A stretch of 36,504 nucleotides of DNA, from contig CALDSM010000016.1 of NCBI GenBank assembly GCA_937923585.1, positions 1 through 36,504 on the forward strand, given 5' to 3'. Origin of the DNA: an uncultured bacterium (GTDB lineage: Bacteria; Hydrogenedentota; Hydrogenedentia; Hydrogenedentales; CAITNO01). The notes beneath the pieces are model-generated. The model did not search any database. It was not told where the DNA came from and saw nothing but the letters and a program-made list of their open reading frames with translations. The translations under genes and the position numbers were made by a program. Positions 10,050 to 17,732 of the stretch are shown here, in pieces (position 1 is the first letter of the stretch; each line of letters starts with the position of its first letter).

Positions 10050-10335
10050 TATATCCCAATGGGATTGTGGAGCAAAGCCCGGGGTTGGCGGGAGGCGGAG
10101 CGCAGCGGAGCCGGACGCCTACCCCGGGTAAGGAAGGCTCCTATTGTTTTCTGCGCTGAAGGCGTTGTGTTCGAAGCGGTGAGAAGCATCCCTTCGGGAT
10201 GGGGAAGACAAACTCTTTCAGAGTATAAAGATTGGTGATTTGGGGTGCGTCGGCTACCCGGGGTAGGCCTCCGTCACGCTGCGCGTGACTGCGGCCAACC
10301 CCGGGCTGTGCTCCGTAAACCCTTCGGGTTATAAA
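10050..10335. repeat. Hairpin-rich repeat element with 80-bp inverted copies
   Basis: Copy A (10053-10130) and copy B (about 10255-10330, opposite orientation) share the same layout. Each has a 5-bp mini-hairpin, then CCCGGGGT-T-GGC at one end and GCC-T-ACCCCGGG at the other, forming a long stem with a conserved T-T mismatch. Two further mini-hairpins lie between them. The four mini-hairpins are ATCCC-AAT-GGGAT (10053-10065), ATCCC-TTC-GGGAT (10188-10200), ACTCT-TTC-AGAGT (10212-10224) and AACCC-TTC-GGGTT (10318-10330). Stem sequences differ but pairing is kept. No transposase gene is inside. Confidence 0.75.
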
Positions 10336-10514
10336 ACACCGGGTTCATGACCAGGCCCGCAGACGTCATGCGACACGAATGCGTGAAAACTCCACGCTGG
10401 CACATGCAGTATGGTGTCCACCCGTCGCTGGCAACCCGCATCGGTGATGACGTAATATCTCCGGCGGTATTCGGTCAACACGCTTCGTAATCCAACCCCA
10501 CCGGACGAAATAAC
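10336..10514. other. Upstream region of the first APC permease
   Basis: This is the presumed promoter region of the permease pair. I see no convincing -35/-10 pair, and the Shine-Dalgarno sequence before ATG 10515 is weak (CCGGACG). No gene is credible here. Confidence 0.35.
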
Positions 10515-11972
10515 ATGGCGAAAATTCCCACATCACCCGAAGCCGACCCCGTCGCGGAGGTTCACTCGAGCGGGCTGCTGCGGCGCATCGGCCTGTTCAT
10601 GGCGATCATGATTGTGATGGGCAACATGATCGGCTCGGGCGTGTTCAAGAAGGCCGCGCCCATGTCCGACGAGGTGCAATCGGCGGGATTGATGCTTGCC
10701 TGCTGGCTTATCGCCGGAATCGTCTCGCTGCTGGGCGCGCTCTCGAACGCCGAGGTCGCGGGCATCATCGCCGATCCGGGCGGTCAGTACGCCTATTTCA
10801 AGAAGATGTACGGGCGGGCCTTCGCCTACCTCTACGGCTGGACCGGATTCATCGTCATCCAGTCCGCGTCGATCGGCTCCATTGCCTACGTGTTCGGCCA
10901 GTCGGCCAATTCGCTGTTTGCCTTTCCGAGACTCAGCCCGGAGTGGGAGGCGGTATCCGTCCTCGGCATCTTCTTCCCGTTCGCCAACCTTGGTGTGAAA
11001 CTGTTCACCATCGCGACGCTTGCGTTCATCACGCTGGCGAACTACCTGGGCGTCATCTTTGGCGGCTGGATCGCCAGCATTTCCACGTTTCTGAAGATCC
11101 TGGGCATTGCGGTGGTCGCGGTCCTGGGTTTGATGTGGAGCGGCGGTTCCTATGCGAACCTGACGCCGGTTCTGGCCAGTCCCGAGGCGCACTATGCAAC
11201 TTCGATGGGGCTGTTCGGGGCGATGTTTGCCGGCATGCTCGGCGCGTTCTGGGCTTACGACGGCTGGATCAACATCTCCTTTCTTGGCGCGGAAATCCGC
11301 AAGCCGCACCGCAACATACCGCTCGCGCTGGGTGTCGGGGTGGCCGGGGTCATAGGCGTGTACATGGTCGTGAACATCGCGTTCCTCCATGTCATGCCCG
11401 TCAGCGAAATGCGGCAGCTTGCGGCCGGCGAGAACACCATCGTCGGCGTGGAGGTGATGCGCAAGGCCTACGGCAACCCCGCGGCCAACTTCGTTGCCGT
11501 GCTGATCCTGCTCTCCACGTTCGGCGCGACCAACTGCCAGCTGCTGCCGCCGTCGCGCATGTACTTCTCGATGGCGCGCGACGGCCTCTTCTTCCGCGCC
11601 GCGGCGAAGTGCCATCCCAAACACCACACGCCGTCCACCTCGCTGCTCATGCAGGCCGCGTGGACCTCGGTGCTCGTCATGAGCGGCACCTTCGACCAGT
11701 TGACCGACATGGTCATCTTCGCCGGATTTCTGTTCTATGGGGCCGGCGCGTTCGGTGTGTTTGTGCTGCGCCGCACCATGAGAGACGCCCCCCGCCCCTA
11801 CCGCGTCACGGGATACCCCGTTCTGCCGCTGATCTTTGTCGTCTTCTGCTTCGTGCTCGTGGTGGTTACCATTTTCGAGCGCCCGCGCGACGCGGGCATC
11901 GGGCTTGCGCTCATTCTTGCGGGCCTGCCGTTCTACTTCTTCTGGCGGAAACGGGGAAGAATTGACAATTGA
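10515..11972 (+). CDS. APC-family amino acid permease (copy 1)
   Basis: This 485-residue inner-membrane transporter has about 12 membrane helices. The first unwound helix motif GNMIGSGVFKKAAPM and the later GAFWAYDGWINISFLGAEIRKPHRNIP are typical of the amino acid/polyamine/organocation superfamily, closest in style to LAT-like exchangers such as the serine/threonine exchanger SteT. Substrate cannot be read from sequence. The final codons lie inside an ATTGACA heptamer repeat (11961-11990) that also supplies the stop TGA (11970-11972). Copy 2 starts 16 bases later and is about three-quarters identical by eye, so the two arose by tandem duplication. Confidence 0.92.
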   Translation: MAKIPTSPEADPVAEVHSSGLLRRIGLFMAIMIVMGNMIGSGVFKKAAPMSDEVQSAGLMLACWLIAGIVSLLGALSNAEVAGIIADPGGQYAYFKKMYGRAFAYLYGWTGFIVIQSASIGSIAYVFGQSANSLFAFPRLSPEWEAVSVLGIFFPFANLGVKLFTIATLAFITLANYLGVIFGGWIASISTFLKILGIAVVAVLGLMWSGGSYANLTPVLASPEAHYATSMGLFGAMFAGMLGAFWAYDGWINISFLGAEIRKPHRNIPLALGVGVAGVIGVYMVVNIAFLHVMPVSEMRQLAAGENTIVGVEVMRKAYGNPAANFVAVLILLSTFGATNCQLLPPSRMYFSMARDGLFFRAAAKCHPKHHTPSTSLLMQAAWTSVLVMSGTFDQLTDMVIFAGFLFYGAGAFGVFVLRRTMRDAPRPYRVTGYPVLPLIFVVFCFVLVVVTIFERPRDAGIGLALILAGLPFYFFWRKRGRIDN

Positions 11973-11990
11973 CAATGGACAATTGACAAT
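11961..11990 (+). repeat. Heptamer tandem repeat (ATTGACA)x4 at the permease junction
   Basis: Units ATTGACA, ATTGACA, ATGGACA and ATTGACA (11961-11988) are followed by the start codon ATG (11989-11991). The repeat carries the last sense codons and stop of permease 1 and all the sequence up to the start of permease 2. Because seven is not a multiple of three, gain or loss of a unit would change the end of permease 1 and the spacing before permease 2. Confidence 0.9.
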
Positions 11991-13413
11991 GAAGAACGAT
12001 GAAGGGAGAGGCGGCGGGCTGCTGCCGCGGCTGGGGCTGTTCACGGCCACCATGATCATCATGGGCAACCTGATCGGCTCGGGCGTGTTCAAGAAGGCCG
12101 CGCCCATGGCCGACGCGGTGCAGTCGCCGGGACTGCTGCTGGCCTGCTGGCTCATCGCGGGGGTGGTGTCGCTGATGGGCGCGCTGTCCAACGCGGAGGT
12201 GGCGGGCATGATTGCCGATTCCGGGGGGCAGTACTCCTACTTCAAGCGGATGTACGGCCGGGCCTTTGCGTTTCTGTACGGCTGGACCGGCTTTGTCGTG
12301 ATCCAGTCCGCGTCCATCGGCTCCATCGCGTATGTGTTCGGCCAGTCGGCCAATTCGCTGTTTGCGTTTCCACGGCTCGACCCGTCGTGGGAGGCCGTGT
12401 CCGTCCTCGGCATCTTCTATCCCTTCGACAATCTCGGTGTGAAACTGTTCACCATTCTGACGATCTGGCTCATCACGATGGCGAACTACGCGGGCGTCAT
12501 TTTCGGCGGGCTGATCGCCAGCCTGTCGTCGGCGCTGAAGATCCTGGGCATCGTCGTGGTGGCGATCCTGGGGCTGCTGTGGAGTGGGGGCTCGTTCGGG
12601 AACCTGACTCCCGTGCTGGCGAGTCCGGGCGCGCAGTACGCCACCAGCCTCGGGCTTTTCGGCGCCATGTTTGCCGCCATGCTCGGCGCGTTCTGGGCCT
12701 TCGACGGCTGGATAAACCTTGCCTTCCTCGGCGCGGAAATACGCAGACCGCACCGCAACATTCCGCTGGCCCTTGGCATCGGCGTGGCCGGGGCCATGGC
12801 CGTGTACCTGCTGGTGAACGTCGCCTTCCTGCACGTGATGTCCGTGGACGAGATGCGCGGGCTCGTCAAGAGCGGCAACAGCATTGTCGGCGTGGAGGTG
12901 ATGCGCAAGGCCTACGGCGGCCAGGCGGCGGGTTTCGTGGCGGTGCTGATTCTGCTTTCCACCTTCGGCGCGACCAACTGCTCGCTCATGCAGCCGTCGC
13001 GAATGTACTACGCCATGGCCCGCGACGGACTTTTCTTCAAGGCCGCGGCAACCTGCCACCCCAAACACCACACCCCCTCGACCTCGCTCATCATCCAGGC
13101 CGTCTGGACCTCCGTGCTGCTCATGAGCGGAAGCTTTGACCAGTTGACCGACATGGTGATCTTTGCGGGGTTCCTGTTCTACGCCGCCAGCGCGTTCGGC
13201 GTGTTTGTGCTGCGCCGAACGATGAAGGACGCCCCGCGGCCCTACCGGGTAACGGGATATCCGGTGCTGCCCGCATTCTTCATCATCTTCTGCCTCATAT
13301 TGGTGGTCGTGACGATCGTCGAGCGGCCACGCGATGCGGGCCTGGGTCTCGCGCTCATTCTCGCGGGGCTGCCGTTCTATTTCTATTGGCGGAAGAGATT
13401 ACCTGAGTTGTAG
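11989..13413 (+). CDS. APC-family amino acid permease (copy 2)
   Basis: This 474-residue paralogue of the preceding permease has the same GNLIGSGVFKKAAPM and WAFDGWINLAFLGAEIRRPHRNIP motifs and the same length of membrane core. Its N terminus is shorter. The start is placed at ATG 11989, directly after the heptamer repeat. There is no Shine-Dalgarno sequence, so translation may depend on ribosomes finishing copy 1 (16-base gap). An open frame reaching back to 11836 overlaps copy 1 and is not a plausible start. The TAG stop (11-bp inverted repeat, 13410-13454) marks the 3' end. Confidence 0.92.
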   Translation: MKNDEGRGGGLLPRLGLFTATMIIMGNLIGSGVFKKAAPMADAVQSPGLLLACWLIAGVVSLMGALSNAEVAGMIADSGGQYSYFKRMYGRAFAFLYGWTGFVVIQSASIGSIAYVFGQSANSLFAFPRLDPSWEAVSVLGIFYPFDNLGVKLFTILTIWLITMANYAGVIFGGLIASLSSALKILGIVVVAILGLLWSGGSFGNLTPVLASPGAQYATSLGLFGAMFAAMLGAFWAFDGWINLAFLGAEIRRPHRNIPLALGIGVAGAMAVYLLVNVAFLHVMSVDEMRGLVKSGNSIVGVEVMRKAYGGQAAGFVAVLILLSTFGATNCSLMQPSRMYYAMARDGLFFKAAATCHPKHHTPSTSLIIQAVWTSVLLMSGSFDQLTDMVIFAGFLFYAASAFGVFVLRRTMKDAPRPYRVTGYPVLPAFFIIFCLILVVVTIVERPRDAGLGLALILAGLPFYFYWRKRLPEL

Positions 13414-13454
13414 GGTGCGTGAAGAGGAGCGAAGCGGAACGGAACGCAACCTAC
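13410..13454. repeat. Inverted repeat GTAGGGTGCGT / ACGCAACCTAC at the convergent junction
   Basis: The 11-base arms lie at 13410-13420 and 13444-13454 with one mismatch, separated by a GCGAAGCGG-type spacer. The left arm contains the permease stop codon. It sits between two converging genes and could be a bidirectional terminator or a small dispersed palindrome; there is no T-run. Confidence 0.6.
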
Positions 13455-13471
13455 GGCGACGGTTCACGCGC

Positions 13472-13564
13472 TCAGAACAGCCAGCCGAAGAAGAACGTGA
13501 ACGCATTGCTGAACAGTATCCAGATGCGCTCGAGCACGTACAGGATTCCCTCTATGAGATACAT
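13472..13564 (-). CDS. 30-residue hydrophobic microprotein
   Basis: The predicted peptide starts MYLIEGILYVLERIWILFSN and ends in a Phe-rich FFFGWLF, giving one likely membrane-spanning helix with only two acidic and one basic residue. Support for translation is unusually good for so short a frame. AGAGGAG lies eight bases before the ATG at 13564, inside the 3' end of the thioesterase gene, and the two genes overlap by 13 bases, which suggests translational coupling. No family is recognised. It is the last gene of the leftward dapA-smpB-thioesterase run. Confidence 0.55.
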   Translation of the reverse strand: MYLIEGILYVLERIWILFSNAFTFFFGWLF

Positions 13565-14013
13565 GGTTTGGACTCCTCTTCGGTGGTTGCGTTCATCAGC
13601 ACAAAGTTGTCGCGCAGTTCCTGCGGCGTGCGCAGGGCCTTCATGGTGTTCATGTCCACGAACATCACGCGCTGCGTGATTTGGGTGCAGATGTCTCCGT
13701 TCACGGCGATCTCGGCGTGGAACTGGGCGGTTACCTTGCCGAGTTCGGGGCACCAGACGCGGCCGAGAGGCGCGTCAAAGGGTTGCACGGGCTTCCTGTA
13801 GCGGATATGCGTTTCGGCGACGACGGCGGCCATGCCGCCTTCCACCAGCGCCTGCATGGGGCAGTGCCTGCGCAGCAGTTCCAGGCGCAGGTCCTCCATC
13901 CAGCGCACATAGACCACGTTGTTCACGTGGGCGGCGAGGTCAATGTCGTAGGGCTGCACGGTGATGCCCATTTCGGTGAGCAGCGGCCGCGCGCCCGGAA
14001 CGGCGCGTAGCAT
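13552..14013 (-). CDS. Acyl-CoA thioesterase, hotdog (4HBT) family
   Basis: This is a 153-residue single-hotdog protein. The catalytic-type segment YDIDLAAHVNNVVYVRWMEDLR matches the 4-hydroxybenzoyl-CoA/YbgC group, in which the Asp acts in thioester cleavage and HVNN contacts the CoA. The IRYRKP strand follows. It probably hydrolyses short or aromatic acyl-CoA, though the substrate is not evident. AGGAG lies seven bases before ATG 14013, and smpB ends ten bases upstream, so both are likely on one transcript. Confidence 0.88.
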   Translation of the reverse strand: MLRAVPGARPLLTEMGITVQPYDIDLAAHVNNVVYVRWMEDLRLELLRRHCPMQALVEGGMAAVVAETHIRYRKPVQPFDAPLGRVWCPELGKVTAQFHAEIAVNGDICTQITQRVMFVDMNTMKALRTPQELRDNFVLMNATTEEESKPCIS

Positions 14014-14023
14014 TGCGGAACTC

Positions 14024-14497
14024 CTATCCCCTGCGCACGTCCTTGACGGCGCGGTCCATGTCGCGGCGGCTTTCGCGGTCCTTGATGCTGGCGCGCTTGT
14101 CGAAGGTGTGCTTGCCCTGGCACATGCCGAGTTCCACCTTGACGCGGCCCTTCTTGAAGTACACGCTGAGCGGGATGACCGTAAGCCCCTTCTCGGCGAC
14201 GCGCGCGGCCATCTTCACGATTTCGCGCTTGTGCATCAGCAGGCGCCGCGGCCTTTCGGGGGCGTGGTTGTAGATGTTGCCCATCTCGTAGGGGTTGATG
14301 TGCGCGTCCACCAGGAACGCCTCGCCCTTCTCAAAGTCCACATAGGAGTCTTTGAGCTGCATGCCGCCCTTCATCCGCAGCGATTTCACCTCGGTGCCCT
14401 GGAGCGATATGCCCGCCTCCACGCGGTCCAGCACGTGGTAGTCGTGCAGGGCGCGGCGGTTGGTGACGATCAGTTTTTCTCCGGTCTTCTCGGCCAT
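14024..14497 (-). CDS. smpB: SsrA-binding protein SmpB
   Basis: SmpB binds tmRNA and delivers it to ribosomes stalled without a stop codon. The 157-residue product has the family signature throughout: TNRRALHDYHV, EAGISLQGTEVKSLR, the NIYNHAPERPRRLLMHK loop and the basic C-terminal tail DKRASIKDRESRRDMDRA that occupies the mRNA channel. A candidate extended -10 promoter (14527-14535) lies about 30 bases upstream. AGAAGG precedes the ATG. The thioesterase gene follows after ten bases. Confidence 0.97.
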   Translation of the reverse strand: MAEKTGEKLIVTNRRALHDYHVLDRVEAGISLQGTEVKSLRMKGGMQLKDSYVDFEKGEAFLVDAHINPYEMGNIYNHAPERPRRLLMHKREIVKMAARVAEKGLTVIPLSVYFKKGRVKVELGMCQGKHTFDKRASIKDRESRRDMDRAVKDVRRG

Positions 14498-14526
14498 GAA
14501 TGCGGGGGTTCCTTCTCAATCCGCCC

Positions 14527-14537
14527 ATTGTAGCATC
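14527..14537 (-). promoter_or_regulatory. Extended -10 promoter element upstream of smpB
   Basis: The minus strand reads TGCTACAATGG-type sequence: -10 hexamer TACAAT at 14532-14527 with TG one base upstream. No good -35 is seen, as is common for extended -10 promoters. The identical 11-mer precedes the ceramidase-like gene at 22146-22156. Confidence 0.5.
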
Positions 14538-14657
14538 ATCGGATGCGCGTCTGCGTGTCCGAAGCGCCGTGCAATGCCGCGAAATTGTCTGAAGCCCGGC
14601 AGCGGTCGACAGGAGAAAGCGGGGGAAGATCCGTCTGTGCGGTCAGGCACAGCCGTT

Positions 14658-15527
14658 TCAGATCAGCGCCAGGTCCTTGAGGATGGCGTCTATTTCGGGC
14701 TGCCTGGATTCGGTCAGGGGCACGAGCGGGAGCCGCAGCACGTTCTGGATGAGGCCCATGCTTGCGAGCGCCGCCTTGACCGGCATCGGGTTGGTCTCGA
14801 TGAACAGGCCCTTGAACAGCGGCAGCAGCTTGTAGTGAATCTTGCGCGCGCCCTCGTAGTCGCCCGCGGCAGCCAGGCGGCACAGCGCGGCGGTGTCGGC
14901 AGGGGCCACGTTGGCCGCCACGGACACTACCCCCTTTGCGCCCACGGCCATCATGGGCAGCGTGAGGCTGTCGTCGCCGGAAAGCACGGTGATGTCGCAC
15001 AGGCCCAGGATCTGGCTCACCTGGTCCACGCTGCCGCAGGCCTCCTTGATTGACGTAATGTTGGGGACCTTGCTGAGCGCGGCAACCGTGGCCGGCTCGA
15101 TCTTCGTGCCGGTGCGGCCGGGCACGTTGTAGAGCATGATGGGCATGTCCACGGCCCGGGCCACGGTCCCGAAGTGGGCGATCTGGCCCGCCGCGGTGGG
15201 CTTGTTGTAGTAGGGCGTGATCAGCAGGGCGCCGTCCGCCCCCGCCTCCTTGGCGAAGCGGGTGAGCCCGACGGCCTCCAGCGTGTTGTTGGATCCGGTG
15301 CCGGCGAGCACGGGCACGCGCCCGGCCACGCGCTCGACGACGAAGCGGATGCACTGCTTCTGCTCCTCGTGCGACAGCGTGGCCGCCTCGCCGGTGCAGC
15401 CGCAGGGCACGAGCCCGTCGGTGCCGTTTTCCAGCTGGAAATCCACCAGCCGGCCGTAGGCCTCAAAGTCTATTTCCATCGAGGGCGTAAACGGGGTGAC
15501 CAGGGCGACATAAGAACCTGTGAACAT
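14658..15527 (-). CDS. dapA: 4-hydroxy-tetrahydrodipicolinate synthase
   Basis: DapA condenses pyruvate with aspartate semialdehyde, the first committed step of lysine/diaminopimelate synthesis. The 289-residue TIM-barrel protein shows GCTGEAATLSHEE (phosphate/keto-acid loop), TPYYNKPT with the catalytic Tyr, LYNVPGRTG with the substrate-binding Arg, and SIKEACG with the Schiff-base Lys. The start at ATG 15527 has GAGGAG seven bases upstream; a frame extension to 15554 would include the promoter. A strong extended -10 element lies 26 bases upstream. Confidence 0.96.
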   Translation of the reverse strand: MFTGSYVALVTPFTPSMEIDFEAYGRLVDFQLENGTDGLVPCGCTGEAATLSHEEQKQCIRFVVERVAGRVPVLAGTGSNNTLEAVGLTRFAKEAGADGALLITPYYNKPTAAGQIAHFGTVARAVDMPIMLYNVPGRTGTKIEPATVAALSKVPNITSIKEACGSVDQVSQILGLCDITVLSGDDSLTLPMMAVGAKGVVSVAANVAPADTAALCRLAAAGDYEGARKIHYKLLPLFKGLFIETNPMPVKAALASMGLIQNVLRLPLVPLTESRQPEIDAILKDLALI

Positions 15528-15552
15528 GAATGAACTCCTCAGTAAGGGAACC

Positions 15553-15581
15553 ATTATACCATCGGCGGCGCAAACTGTTCC
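15553..15581 (-). promoter_or_regulatory. Promoter of dapA
   Basis: The minus strand shows a perfect TATAAT (15558-15553) preceded by TG at the extended -10 position, and GGAACA (15581-15576) as a weak -35 at 17 bases spacing. The element reads TGGTATAATGG, one of four closely similar motifs in this window. Confidence 0.65.
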
Positions 15582-15584
15582 GCG

Positions 15585-17063
15585 TCAGTCGAGGGGGACG
15601 TCGTCCTCGTAGTATCCGCCACCCTCGAGGTCGCTGGAGCCCATGCCGACTCCGGGCGGAGGCCCGCCGGGTGCGCCGCGATCGTCCAGTGAAAGGAAGC
15701 GCTGCATGTTCTTCCGGAACAGCAACTCCACCTGGCCGGTGGGGCCGTTGCGCTGTTTCGAGATGTTTACCACAATCACGTCCTTTTTCGCCTCGCGCTC
15801 GGCCGCGGGCGGACGCGAAAGCATGAGCACCACGTCGGCGTCCTGCTCGATGGACCCGGACTCGCGCAGGTGCGAGAGCTGGGGCAGCCCCTGGTCGTTC
15901 TTCTCGGCCTCGCGGCTGAGCTGCGACAGGGCCATCACGGGCACGTGCAGTTCGCGGGCCAGCCCCTTGATGGCGCGCGAAATTTCGGAGATTTCGGTTT
16001 GCCGGTTTTCCGACCGGCCGCCGGTGTGCATGAGCTGCATGTAGTCAATGATAATCAACCCCAGACCGGGGTGCTGGGCGGCGTGGCGCCGCGCGCGGGA
16101 CCGCAGCTCGAGCGGGGTCAGCCCCACCGACTCGTCCATGTAGATGCTCGCATGCATGAGCTGCCCTGCGGCGCGCTGCGCCTTGGGAATTTCCGCCTCG
16201 GCGAGATAACCGTCGCGAATGCGGTTCATGTCCACCTGTCCGACCAGGCACAGCAGCCGGTACATGAACTGTTCCTTGGACATTTCGAGCGTGAACAGGA
16301 GCACGCCCTTCTTCTCCTGGATGGCGACATGGGCGGCGATGTTGAGCGAGAAGGCGGTCTTGCCGACCGAGGGGCGCGCGGCCAGCACAATCATGTCCGA
16401 CGGCTGAAGGCCGGAAAGCAGCTTGTCAAGTTCGTGAAATCCGGTGGGCAGCCCCGTGATCGAATCCTTGTTCCGGATCCGCCGCTCAAGCTGCTCCATG
16501 CTCTCGTTGACGAGGTCCGCCGCGGAGTAGATGGGGTTGGTGTGCCGGCGCTCGTTGAGCTGGAAGACCTGCTGCTCGGCGCCCTCCAGCAGCTCGTCCA
16601 CGTCCATGCCGCCGTCGTAGGCCTGCGCGGTGACCACGGCACAGGCGGCGATCAGCCGCCGCGTCAGCGCCGCCTCAAGGACGATCCGGGCGTAGTGCTC
16701 AATGTTGGCCGAGGTGGGCGCCGCGCCAGTGAGGTCGGCCACGGCGGTCACGCCGCCGACCGCCTCCAACTGGCCGCGCTGGGAGAGTTCCTGCGTGACC
16801 GTGACCAGGTCAGCCGGTGTGTTGCGGCGAAACAGCGACACGGCGGCGTCGTAAATGCTCTGGTGCGCGGGGATGTAGAAGGTGTCGGGGCTGTTCTCGC
16901 CCAGAATCTCAACAGCCGGGCCCACCGCCTGCGGATTGATCAGCAGGGCACCCAACACGGACCGCTCCGCCTCGACATTGTGGGGCGGCTCGCGGTCAAA
17001 AAGCCGCGCCGGCGCGGCCGAAACCGCGCCGTCGAAACCTTTCTTGCGGGTGGGGGCGGCCAT
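15585..17063 (-). CDS. dnaB: Replicative DNA helicase DnaB
   Basis: DnaB is the hexameric 5'-3' helicase at the replication fork. The 492-residue product has the N-terminal helical domain starting PPHNVEAERSVLGALL, Walker A ARPSVGKTAF (residues 229-238), Walker B LIIIDYMQLM, the DnaB motif VMALSQLSREAE and DVVLMLSRP. No intein interrupts it. The C terminus is extended by a Gly/Pro-rich, acidic tail. It follows rplI after 11 bases, the order seen in many bacteria (rpsF-ssb-rpsR-rplI-dnaB). Confidence 0.97.
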   Translation of the reverse strand: MAAPTRKKGFDGAVSAAPARLFDREPPHNVEAERSVLGALLINPQAVGPAVEILGENSPDTFYIPAHQSIYDAAVSLFRRNTPADLVTVTQELSQRGQLEAVGGVTAVADLTGAAPTSANIEHYARIVLEAALTRRLIAACAVVTAQAYDGGMDVDELLEGAEQQVFQLNERRHTNPIYSAADLVNESMEQLERRIRNKDSITGLPTGFHELDKLLSGLQPSDMIVLAARPSVGKTAFSLNIAAHVAIQEKKGVLLFTLEMSKEQFMYRLLCLVGQVDMNRIRDGYLAEAEIPKAQRAAGQLMHASIYMDESVGLTPLELRSRARRHAAQHPGLGLIIIDYMQLMHTGGRSENRQTEISEISRAIKGLARELHVPVMALSQLSREAEKNDQGLPQLSHLRESGSIEQDADVVLMLSRPPAAEREAKKDVIVVNISKQRNGPTGQVELLFRKNMQRFLSLDDRGAPGGPPPGVGMGSSDLEGGGYYEDDVPLD

Positions 17064-17074
17064 GGGCGCCTCGC

Positions 17075-17611
17075 TTACGCTTGGGCCATCGTCCTCGGGT
17101 TCCGGTCATCGTCGTCGTCCTCGTCCACGAAGTCCATTTCGGGATCGATGACGGTGGTCACCTCGGCCTCAAGCCCGGTCACCCAGACTTTGATCTCGGC
17201 TTCGATGCCCGAGGCGAAGCGGACCGGCACCGCGAAGATGCCGAGCGATTTGATCTGCTCTTCGAGGTGGATGGCCTTGCGGCTCACGGTGTAGCCGGCC
17301 TCGGCGAGCTTCTCGGCGATCATCTGCGTGGTGACCGAGCCGAACAGCTTGTCGCCCTCGCCCGCGCGCATCTGGAACTCGACGGTGATGCCGCTCATCT
17401 TCGCGGCGACCGCCTTCAGCTCCTCGCGCTTGCGCTCCTCGCGCCTGCGGATGATCTTCATTTCATGCTCGATCTGCCTGGCCGACGCCGTTTCCACCGG
17501 AACCGCGAGCCTGCGCGGGATCAGGAAGTTGCGCGCGTAGCCGCCGGCCACGCTCACGCGGCTGCCAATCGTGCCGAGATTTTCGACGTCGTCGCAAAGG
17601 ATGACATCCAT
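17075..17611 (-). CDS. rplI: 50S ribosomal protein L9
   Basis: L9 binds 23S rRNA near the L1 stalk. The N-terminal domain MDVILCDDVENLGTIGSRVSVAGGYARNFLIP is textbook L9, followed by the long connecting helix rich in Lys/Arg/Glu and the C-terminal domain with FGSVTTQMIAEKL. At 178 residues it is about 30 longer than usual because of an acidic tail (FVDEDDDDDRN near the end). GGGAG lies nine bases upstream of ATG 17611. Confidence 0.96.
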   Translation of the reverse strand: MDVILCDDVENLGTIGSRVSVAGGYARNFLIPRRLAVPVETASARQIEHEMKIIRRREERKREELKAVAAKMSGITVEFQMRAGEGDKLFGSVTTQMIAEKLAEAGYTVSRKAIHLEEQIKSLGIFAVPVRFASGIEAEIKVWVTGLEAEVTTVIDPEMDFVDEDDDDDRNPRTMAQA

Positions 17612-17710
17612 GGGTCATGACTCCCTATTTTTCGTGCGAACAGGTCCGGCCGAAACCGGCGTCGCGTTGGTCACAAAACTTTCCAGACAGCGTTCAATTT
17701 TCGCGCCCGC

Positions 17711-17732
17711 CCGGAGGCGTTCATTCCTCCGG
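17711..17732 (-). terminator. Hairpin spanning the DUF2232 stop codon
   Basis: CCGGAGG (17711-17717) pairs with CCTCCGG (17726-17732) around an 8-base loop containing the stop codon. Downstream on the minus strand there is no T-run, so it may be a partial attenuator or mRNA-stabilising stem between the DUF2232 gene and rplI rather than a true terminator. Confidence 0.3.

Noticed and set aside
10140..10250. Protein-coding gene within the hairpin element
   Set aside because: Frames are short, have no ribosome-binding site and are broken by the palindromes; the conserved feature is pairing, not codons.
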